The notes beneath the pieces are model-generated. The model did not search any database, was not told where the DNA came from, and saw only the letters and a list, made by a program, of their open reading frames with translations. Below are positions 5,785 through 11,113 of a DNA stretch of 11,113 nt, piece by piece. Within the stretch, counting starts at the first letter, position 1; every line of letters begins with the position of its first letter. The translations under genes and the position numbers were made by a program. The stretch is from Synergistaceae bacterium (GTDB taxonomy: Bacteria > Synergistota > Synergistia > Synergistales > Aminobacteriaceae): NCBI GenBank assembly GCA_017446645.1, contig JAFSQO010000310.1, forward strand, positions 1 to 11,113, read 5' to 3'.

Positions 5785-5816
5785 CGTATATGCAAATAGG
5801 AGAGATAAGTTTATTC

Positions 5817-6698
5817 ATGATATTTCTTAATTACTTTATCAGCGGAATAAGTCTCGGCAGTATCTACGCAATTATCGCGCTGGGCTACACAATGGTCTAC
5901 GGAATTGCGAAGATGCTCAACTTTGCTCACGGCGATGTCATAATGGTCGGTGCTTATGTCTGCTTCTATGCTGTTGCACGCTACAACTTTAACCCGTTTT
6001 TGGGAGTCTTGCTTGCTATGATTGTCTGCACGTTTTTAGGAATTATCGTAGAGAGACTTGCATACAAACCACTGAGACAGGCCCCTTCACTTGCAGTCTT
6101 AATCACGGCAATCGGTGTAAGCTACTTCCTTCAGAACAGCGCGTTACTGTTATGGTCATCGAATCCCAAAGTCTTCCCGTCAATTATTGGGCGAGGGGCT
6201 TTCAAGTTATTTGACGGCGAGCTTTCTGTCTCACACATCACTGCATTAACGATTATTGCGTGTCTTGTCATCATGGTAGTCTTGACCCTCTTTATCAGCA
6301 AGACCCGACTAGGCAAGGCAATGCGTGCATGTTCGGAAGATAAAGGAGCAGCGCAATTAATGGGAATTAACGTAAACGCTACAATTTCGTTGACTTTTGC
6401 GATAGGCTCAGGACTCGCAGCAATAGCCGGGGCATTGTTGTGCTCGGCTTACCCGACTTTAATGCCTACAACTGGAGCATTACCCGGAATTAAGGCATTT
6501 ACCGCAGCAGTTTTCGGTGGTATTGGCTCAATTCCAGGGGCTTTCTTAGGGGGTCTTATGTTGGGGGTAATCGAAATTTTTGCGAAGGCTTATATATCGA
6601 GTCAGCTTTCGGACGCAGTAGTCTTTGCTGTGTTAATAATCGTTCTGCTTGTGAAACCGGCTGGGCTTCTGGGCAGGCTTACTCAGGAGAAGGTGTAG
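5817..6698 (+). CDS. livH: Branched-chain amino-acid ABC transporter permease LivH
   Basis: An inner-membrane permease of the BPD_transp_2 family, 293 aa from the chosen start, normal for LivH. Hydrophobic helices run through the whole protein. The N-terminal block ISLGSIYAIIALGYTMVYGI followed by LNFAHGD is the LivH hallmark. AVFGGIGSIPGAFLGG near the C-terminus lies in the cytoplasmic loop that contacts the ATPases. The frame stays open back to a GTG at 5721, but that extension would be encoded by the terminator hairpin and has no family likeness. ATG 5817 with GGAG 14 bases upstream gives the usual N-terminus. ATG 5790 would bury the ribosome site inside the gene. LivH pairs with LivM, whose start is 4 bp after this stop. 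Confidence 0.95.
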   Translation: MIFLNYFISGISLGSIYAIIALGYTMVYGIAKMLNFAHGDVIMVGAYVCFYAVARYNFNPFLGVLLAMIVCTFLGIIVERLAYKPLRQAPSLAVLITAIGVSYFLQNSALLLWSSNPKVFPSIIGRGAFKLFDGELSVSHITALTIIACLVIMVVLTLFISKTRLGKAMRACSEDKGAAQLMGINVNATISLTFAIGSGLAAIAGALLCSAYPTLMPTTGALPGIKAFTAAVFGGIGSIPGAFLGGLMLGVIEIFAKAYISSQLSDAVVFAVLIIVLLVKPAGLLGRLTQEKV

Positions 6699-6702
6699 GA
6701 AC

Positions 6703-7776
6703 ATGACAATGCGCAGGCTTATAAATCTAAAACGCGTAGAGGCCCGCAGAATCTACCTCACGTATTTTATCGTAATCATTGCTTACGTGATTTGCCAGAC
6801 GATGAGCAGCACAAGAATTCTTAGCTCAACAATGAGGGGAATGCTTGTCCCTATATGTGCCTATATGGTCATGTCGATTTCACTAAATCTCGTAGTAGGA
6901 ATTTCCGGCGAGCTTTCACTGGGTCATGCAGGCTTCATGTCAGTAGGCGCATTCTCAGGAGTCGCAGCGGCTATCTTAATGCAGAGCGTTATCCCCTTTG
7001 CTCCTGTGAGACTTGCACTTGCGATGATAATAGCGGCAATCTTCGCAGCAATAGCAGGCTTCTTAATTGGCATTCCTGTTTTGAGGCTCAAGGGAGATTA
7101 CTTAGCTATAGTTACTCTTGCGTTCGGCGAGATAATCAAGAGCATACTCAATAATTTCTATATGGGAATGGACTCCGGCGGTATCCAGTTCAGCATGTTG
7201 AGCGATACAACCAGACTTTTACCCGGAGGCAAGTTAATTATACGCGGGCCAATGGGAATCAGCGGCATTCAGAAAATCGCAACTTTCCCTGCTGGTTTTA
7301 TTTTGGTCATGATCTCGTTAATGATAGTCTTTAATCTCGTAAATTCACGTTCAGGGCGTGCTTTCATGGCAATTCGTGATGACAGAATCGCAGCCGAAAG
7401 TATAGGACTCGACATCACAAAGTACAAGATGATGGCCTTTGTCTTATCCGCAGCAATGGCCGGGGCAGCAGGTGCGCTCTTCGCTATGAATTACTCGACG
7501 ATAGTAGCAAACAAGTTCGATTTCAACACTTCGATCTTGATTCTGGTCTTTGTAGTTCTTGGCGGTCAAGGCAACATGTTAGGGGGCATAATTGCAGCAG
7601 CAGCTCTTACTATTTTGCCTGAAAAATTGCGCCAGTTCTCGGATTACAGAATGCTTCTCTATGCTGTTATCTTGATAGTCACGATGTTGGGAACAAATAA
7701 TCAGGACATAAGGAATTTCTTTGCTAAACTCAATCCCTTCAGACATAAAGAACCGGAAGAAGAGGAGGCTGCATAA
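6703..7776 (+). CDS. livM: Branched-chain amino-acid ABC transporter permease LivM
   Basis: The second membrane subunit of the liv system, 357 aa, BPD_transp_2 family; shorter than E. coli LivM (425 aa) but within the common range. A short basic N-terminus precedes many membrane helices. SLNLVVGISGELSLGHAGFMSVGAF is the conserved LivM block, followed by LRLKGDYLAIVTLAFGEI, both typical of this subunit. VVLGGQGNMLGG near the end matches the ATPase-contact loop. The C-terminus is cytoplasmic and acidic (EPEEEEAA). Start ATG 6703 follows an AGGAGAAGG site within the end of livH; ATG 6709 two codons later is a minor alternative. It is tightly packed, with livG starting 3 bp after its stop. Confidence 0.95.
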   Translation: MTMRRLINLKRVEARRIYLTYFIVIIAYVICQTMSSTRILSSTMRGMLVPICAYMVMSISLNLVVGISGELSLGHAGFMSVGAFSGVAAAILMQSVIPFAPVRLALAMIIAAIFAAIAGFLIGIPVLRLKGDYLAIVTLAFGEIIKSILNNFYMGMDSGGIQFSMLSDTTRLLPGGKLIIRGPMGISGIQKIATFPAGFILVMISLMIVFNLVNSRSGRAFMAIRDDRIAAESIGLDITKYKMMAFVLSAAMAGAAGALFAMNYSTIVANKFDFNTSILILVFVVLGGQGNMLGGIIAAAALTILPEKLRQFSDYRMLLYAVILIVTMLGTNNQDIRNFFAKLNPFRHKEPEEEEAA

Positions 7777-7779
7777 ACC

Positions 7780-8634
7780 ATGAAACCAAAAACTAAATAC
7801 GTTCAAGTGCCTTCAAGGTCAATACTGCCTGACAGGGACATAGCCCGCGAACCCGTTTTAGAGTGCATCAATCTGGGAATTACACTAGGAGGGATCAAGG
7901 CGGTCGATAATTTTAATCTCACCATAGGACGCACAGAAATTGCAGGCTTAATCGGGCCAAACGGAGCAGGCAAGACTACAGTGTTTAATTTGCTCACGAA
8001 AGTCTATCAGCCAACGACAGGGACGATATTACTCAACGGCAAAGATACTCACGGAATGAATACAATGCAGGTGAATAAGGCAGGCATTGCCCGAACCTTC
8101 CAGAATATAAGGCTCTTCAAGAATCTAAGTGTCGTCGATAACGTCAAGGCAGCAATGAATAACGAAATGCACTATAACATGCTGAGCGCAATATTGCGCC
8201 TACCAAATTACAGGCGTGAAGAAGTTGCGGCTCACAGAAGGGCTTTGAAACTTTTATCTATCTTTGACATGCAGGACATGGCCGATGTAAGAGCTGGCTC
8301 GTTGCCCTACGGAGCACAGAGAAGACTCGAAATAGTCAGAGCACTCGCTACGAATCCTTCACTCTTGCTGCTTGATGAACCCGCTGCAGGAATGAATCCT
8401 TCAGAGACGGCTGACTTAATGGATAATATCAGGAAAGTTCACGAGATGTTCCAGATTGCCATAGTCTTAATAGAGCACGATATGAGCCTTGTCATGAATA
8501 TCTGTGAGGGAATATGCGTCCTTAATTTCGGTCAGGTCATCGCTAAAGGAACTCCCGAAGAAATTCAGTCAAACCCGGCAGTAATCGAAGCATATCTTGG
8601 CAGACAGAGCAGCCATAAAGAGAAGGAGGCGTAG
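7780..8634 (+). CDS. livG: Branched-chain amino-acid ABC transporter ATPase LivG
   Basis: One of two cytoplasmic ATPases that drive the LivHM channel, 284 aa. Walker A is GPNGAGKTT (59-67), the Q-loop Gln108 is in RTFQNIRLF, the signature is LPYGAQRRLEI (175-185), Walker B is LLLLDEP (195-201) and the switch His233 is in LIEHD. LPYGAQ in place of LSGGQ and the PAAGMNP stretch after Walker B are typical of LivG and distinguish it from LivF. The N-terminus carries about 25 residues before the usual first strand (VLECINLG). The ribosome site GAGGAGG inside the livM end supports this longer start at ATG 7780. LivF starts 3 bp after its stop. Confidence 0.96.
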   Translation: MKPKTKYVQVPSRSILPDRDIAREPVLECINLGITLGGIKAVDNFNLTIGRTEIAGLIGPNGAGKTTVFNLLTKVYQPTTGTILLNGKDTHGMNTMQVNKAGIARTFQNIRLFKNLSVVDNVKAAMNNEMHYNMLSAILRLPNYRREEVAAHRRALKLLSIFDMQDMADVRAGSLPYGAQRRLEIVRALATNPSLLLLDEPAAGMNPSETADLMDNIRKVHEMFQIAIVLIEHDMSLVMNICEGICVLNFGQVIAKGTPEEIQSNPAVIEAYLGRQSSHKEKEA

Positions 8635-8637
8635 GCA

Positions 8638-9345
8638 ATGGCAGTCTTAGAAGTCGAAAACATCAACGTCTATTACGGCAGCATTCACGCAATCAAAGGC
8701 ATATCGTTTGAAGTCAACGAGGGCGAAATAGTTACGTTAATCGGCGCAAACGGTGCAGGAAAGTCGACAACCCTTAACACTGTATCAGGATTGCTTCACC
8801 CTTCAACGGGCAGCGTCTCATTTCTTGGCCAGTCCCTTGCGAAAGTCCAGCCTCACAAGATAGTCGAACGGGGACTCGCTCAGGTTCCAGAAGGCCGAAG
8901 GGTCTTTGCTCAGATGACAGTCCAGGAGAATCTTGAGATGGGAGCATACACTCAGGACAACAAGAATATTCACGAAGATTTGGAAAAAGTTTACTCGTTA
9001 TTCCCAAGACTCAAAGAGAGAATGCATCAGACAGCAGGGACCCTTTCAGGAGGCGAGCAGCAAATGCTTGCGATGGGTCGTGCGTTAATGAGTCGTCCTA
9101 AATTGTTAATGCTTGATGAGCCTTCAATGGGACTCGCACCGATTCTTGTTGAGCAGATATTTGACATCATTGCTGACTTGCACAAGACGGGAGCTACTAT
9201 CTTACTTGTTGAACAAAATGCACAAATGGCACTAAGCATTGCTAACAGGGGCTACGTCATGGAAACCGGCAAAATCGTAACGACTGGGACGGGTCAGGAG
9301 TTGCTTGCTTCTCCGGCCGTGAGAAAGGCATACTTAGGCGGATAG
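8638..9345 (+). CDS. livF: Branched-chain amino-acid ABC transporter ATPase LivF
   Basis: The second ATPase of the liv transporter, forming a heterodimer with LivG on the cytoplasmic face; 235 aa, standard length. Walker A is GANGAGKST (36-44), VPEGRRVF (83-90) is the LivF form of the Q-loop region, the signature LSGGEQQMLAMGRAL is at 136-150, and Walker B is LLMLDEPSMGLAP (156-168). The switch position reads LLVEQN (189-194) with Gln193 instead of His. That is usual in LivF, so it is not a defect. AAGGAGGCG within the end of livG gives the ribosome site before ATG 8638. It is last in the operon and meets the methyltransferase gene tail to tail 16 bp later. Confidence 0.96.
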   Translation: MAVLEVENINVYYGSIHAIKGISFEVNEGEIVTLIGANGAGKSTTLNTVSGLLHPSTGSVSFLGQSLAKVQPHKIVERGLAQVPEGRRVFAQMTVQENLEMGAYTQDNKNIHEDLEKVYSLFPRLKERMHQTAGTLSGGEQQMLAMGRALMSRPKLLMLDEPSMGLAPILVEQIFDIIADLHKTGATILLVEQNAQMALSIANRGYVMETGKIVTTGTGQELLASPAVRKAYLGG

Positions 9346-9351
9346 CCTCGC

Positions 9352-9374
9352 GGGAGATTCGTTAAGAGTCTCCC
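9352..9374. terminator. Hairpin between convergent livF and methyltransferase genes
   Basis: GGGAGA (9352-9357) pairs with TCTCCC (9369-9374), with an 11-nt loop containing the methyltransferase stop codon. It sits where both transcripts should end, but neither strand has a T tract after the stem. It is a weak bidirectional terminator candidate. Confidence 0.35.
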
Positions 9375-10453
9375 TGAGTCCGTTTTCTTCGTATAAATAT
9401 TCTCTTGTAAATCCTTTTGCCGTTAATTAATGGCTGTGCAACTTTAGAACTTGCTTTCCATAAACCATTCGAGAAGCCTTTGCCTTCACTCTCTGTGCAG
9501 CCAATAATCTCGAACTGGTCAGGGTTATACTTGTCCATGAAAGTTATCGGGACTCCCATGACTCCGAAATAATCTGCGGGAATGTCACTGGTCTTGCTCA
9601 CTTCGATAGCGTCATAGTTATCATAGTGAGGGTAAAGCTCCGGGTTGCGCTCGTAGCTCCTTGAGAGAATCATGTCGCGATGTCTCCAGCCGTGATCTAA
9701 ATTCGTGAACCAGCAGATGTTACCAAGACTCCGCCACTTCTGAATCTTTCCGTCCGGGCCTTCTTCTTCCCAGTATCGAGTCTCTCTAGGTTCATAACTG
9801 TCTGGGACTCTGAACGACATGCTGCCGTTATTATTATGTCCAAGCCACATTCTATTTTGCATGAACAACGGGAAGACCTCTTTGTATGTAATTGCATTGT
9901 TATTTGCGATGATTATAAACTTCTTGTCGTAGTGAATCAACAGAGAGATGAATTCCCTTAGCAGTGAGTGAGGCGGGTTCGTTACGACTATGTCAGCTTC
10001 CTTGAGTAAGTCTATGCATTCCGGGCTTCTAAAGTCTCCATTACCCTGAAGTTTTCTGACTCCTCCTCCGATGTTGTGTTCAAGGATATAGCGAATGTCC
10101 TGTAAATCTTCGGCTGTGTCTTCGTTGTAGTCCCTGAATTCAGTGATTTCTGCGCAGTATGGAGTCCTCGCCTGAGTCTCTTTCTCTTCCTCGAATAAAG
10201 ATAACTGCCGATGAGCTATCGGGCTGCCTGCGTAACATGTTGCAGTGAGCTTTGCCAGATGATACGCGTTGAACCTGATAGCAAAGTACTTGAAGAAATT
10301 GCTCTCGTAAGGGTCATCGCAGTTGCAGAGAATCTTCTTTCCCTCGAAGTGTTCCCTGTAATTGCGCAGTTCGTTCTCTATGTCGAACATCTGTGTGTAA
10401 AATTCGTCCTGTTGAGCTTTTGCTGCCATATTGAGTGCTGTATTCTTTGCCAT
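9362..10453 (-). CDS. Adenine-specific DNA methyltransferase, EcoRI family
   Basis: A 363-aa protein of the EcoRI-methylase family, which adds a methyl group from S-adenosylmethionine to N6 of adenine in a short DNA site. The ILCNCDDPYESNFFKYFA block (41-58) holds a DPYES segment. The catalytic motif is DIVVTNPPHSLLREF (154-168). It is followed by IIANNNAITYKE and by MWLGHNNNGSMSF, and the C-terminus ends in a basic KRIYKRIFIRRKR, all in family order. The catalytic tetrapeptide is NPPH, where EcoRI methylase has NPPF; the aromatic residue normally stacks on the flipped adenine. AAGGAG lies eight bases before the ATG. No restriction enzyme gene adjoins it in the window, so it may be a solitary methylase of phage or plasmid origin, or its partner may lie elsewhere. 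The recognition site cannot be read from sequence. Confidence 0.85.
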   Translation of the reverse strand: MAKNTALNMAAKAQQDEFYTQMFDIENELRNYREHFEGKKILCNCDDPYESNFFKYFAIRFNAYHLAKLTATCYAGSPIAHRQLSLFEEEKETQARTPYCAEITEFRDYNEDTAEDLQDIRYILEHNIGGGVRKLQGNGDFRSPECIDLLKEADIVVTNPPHSLLREFISLLIHYDKKFIIIANNNAITYKEVFPLFMQNRMWLGHNNNGSMSFRVPDSYEPRETRYWEEEGPDGKIQKWRSLGNICWFTNLDHGWRHRDMILSRSYERNPELYPHYDNYDAIEVSKTSDIPADYFGVMGVPITFMDKYNPDQFEIIGCTESEGKGFSNGLWKASSKVAQPLINGKRIYKRIFIRRKRTQGDS

Positions 10454-10474
10454 GAATTACGCTCCTTCTTAGTT

Positions 10475-10515
10475 GAAAACAGGGAGGTGAGAGTTCTTCA
10501 CTGCACACTCCCCGT
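10475..10515 (-). terminator. Terminator-like hairpin after dctM
   Basis: Read on the minus strand, ACGGGGAG pairs with CTCCCTGT (8 bp, one G-T), with a GTG/CAC extension inside, and TTTT follows at once. It lies just past the dctM stop and before the methyltransferase ribosome site. TRAP transcripts probably end here in part. The methyltransferase has no room for a separate promoter between this hairpin and its start, so it may rely on read-through. Confidence 0.55.
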
Positions 10516-10522
10516 TTAGAAA

Positions 10523-11113
10523 TTAGCCTCCGTAAGTCAATTTTACGATTGCAGTCGTAACTGGAGGGCAGAACGTCAACAACAGCAGCAACAACACCAG
10601 CAGCAAATAGAACGGAATTGCTTCCTTCATGAAGGGCTTAGTCTTGCAGCCTGTAACTGAACACGTTACGAACATCAACGTACCCATAGGGGGCGAGAGT
10701 GCTCCGATAGCATTGTTGAATATGTAAATCATAGCAAACTGAATCTCGTCAATCCCGTACTGTCTTGCAATAGGGGCAAGCAACGGAACTAAAACGATCA
10801 TCGTAGCATTTCCCTCAATGAACATGCCTACTATAAGCACGAAAATATTTACGGCGATTAAGAACGCATATTTATTCGGACAAATAGATACTATAAATTC
10901 AGTTAATTGCTGGGGAATTCTCTCTTTCGTCAATACCCACGAGAAGACAGAAGCTGCTGAGACGATTAACATAATGCCGCCGGTTGTGCATACTGTTTCT
11001 TTGCAGGCCTGAAGGATTCCCTTGAAACTTAATTCCCGGTAAATTAGGCCAAGAATTATTGCGTAAATTATTGCGATTGCTCCTGCTTCGGTTGCAGTGA
11101 AGACTCCGAGCCT
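10523..11113 (-). CDS. dctM: TRAP transporter large permease, DctM type (C-terminal part)
   Basis: The last 196 residues of a TRAP transporter large membrane subunit; the frame continues off the right edge, and full-length members are about 425-430 aa. TRAP systems take up organic acids, such as C4-dicarboxylates, sialic acid or amino-acid derivatives, with a sodium or proton gradient and a periplasmic binding protein (DctP). Visible blocks are GVFTATEAGAIAIIYA at the edge, then FIEGNATMIVLVPLLAP, and FNNAIGALSPPMGTLMFV. The last is the conserved hairpin-loop region near the substrate path. The C-terminus is a final hydrophobic helix rich in leucine. The small permease and binding protein, if present, should lie to the right. 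The substrate cannot be told from this part. A methionine at 10972 is internal, not the start. Confidence 0.93.
   Translation of the reverse strand, partial: RLGVFTATEAGAIAIIYAIILGLIYRELSFKGILQACKETVCTTGGIMLIVSAASVFSWVLTKERIPQQLTEFIVSICPNKYAFLIAVNIFVLIVGMFIEGNATMIVLVPLLAPIARQYGIDEIQFAMIYIFNNAIGALSPPMGTLMFVTCSVTGCKTKPFMKEAIPFYLLLVLLLLLLTFCPPVTTAIVKLTYGG

Noticed and set aside
5721..5816. A 32-codon N-terminal extension of LivH from GTG 5721.
   Set aside because: It would be encoded by the terminator hairpin and by the livH ribosome site; LivH relatives begin near MIFLNYFISG.
8638..9345. Gln in place of the switch His in LivF (LLVEQN) as a possible dead ATPase.
   Set aside because: VEQN is the usual reading in LivF proteins, so it is a family trait and not damage.
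10211..10519. A 102-codon open frame on the plus strand opposite the methyltransferase start.
   Set aside because: It overlaps the conserved N-terminus of the methyltransferase and the dctM terminator region, and has no ribosome site or recognisable motif.
1..11113. CRISPR arrays, prophage genes, toxin-antitoxin pairs and biosynthetic clusters.
   Set aside because: I saw no regular direct repeats with spacers, no phage structural or integrase genes beside the tRNAs, and no small paired genes of that kind.

Overview
The window looks like ordinary chromosome from an anaerobic, amino-acid-using bacterium of moderate to low GC. A gut or rumen member of Synergistota (Synergistaceae) is my best guess. 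The guess rests on a full branched-chain amino-acid ABC transporter beside a TRAP transporter, a LarE with three candidate cluster cysteines, and the overall style of the proteins. It is inference, and an anaerobic Firmicute cannot be excluded.

Layout. Bases 1-155 may be the right end of an IS200/IS605-type element: a short reading-frame tail followed by a perfect 9-bp hairpin. Bases 259-2948 hold four genes on the minus strand, read from high to low coordinates. They encode a small membrane-anchored protein resembling DUF3574, D-Ala-D-Ala ligase (ddl), a short flavodoxin with a GTG start, and LarE, the sulfur transferase of nickel-pincer cofactor synthesis. The flavodoxin and larE genes overlap by 22 bp. 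A short AT-rich divergent region (2949-3050) separates this group from two plus-strand genes that overlap by 23 bp, a HIT-family hydrolase and a YigZ/IMPACT-family protein. A consensus-like promoter inside the 3' end of the YigZ-type gene probably drives the following tRNA-Ser(GCT) and tRNA-Arg(ACG), which end at a clear intrinsic terminator.

The centre (4526-9345) is a complete livJ-livH-livM-livG-livF operon: binding protein, two permeases and two ATPases. The last four genes are 3-4 bp apart. The livJ-livH gap holds a long imperfect inverted repeat of TAGTG units and then a strong terminator-like hairpin with a T6 tract. This suggests most transcripts stop after livJ, so that binding protein is made in excess over the membrane and ATPase subunits.

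On the minus strand at the right are an EcoRI-family adenine methyltransferase with no restriction enzyme beside it, and the C-terminal half of a TRAP transporter large permease (DctM) running off the window edge. A terminator-like hairpin separates these two.

I found no clearly undescribed system. The points most worth a second look are the cluster-type LarE overlapping a flavodoxin gene, the two-part element between livJ and livH, and the apparently solitary methyltransferase with NPPH instead of the expected NPPF motif.
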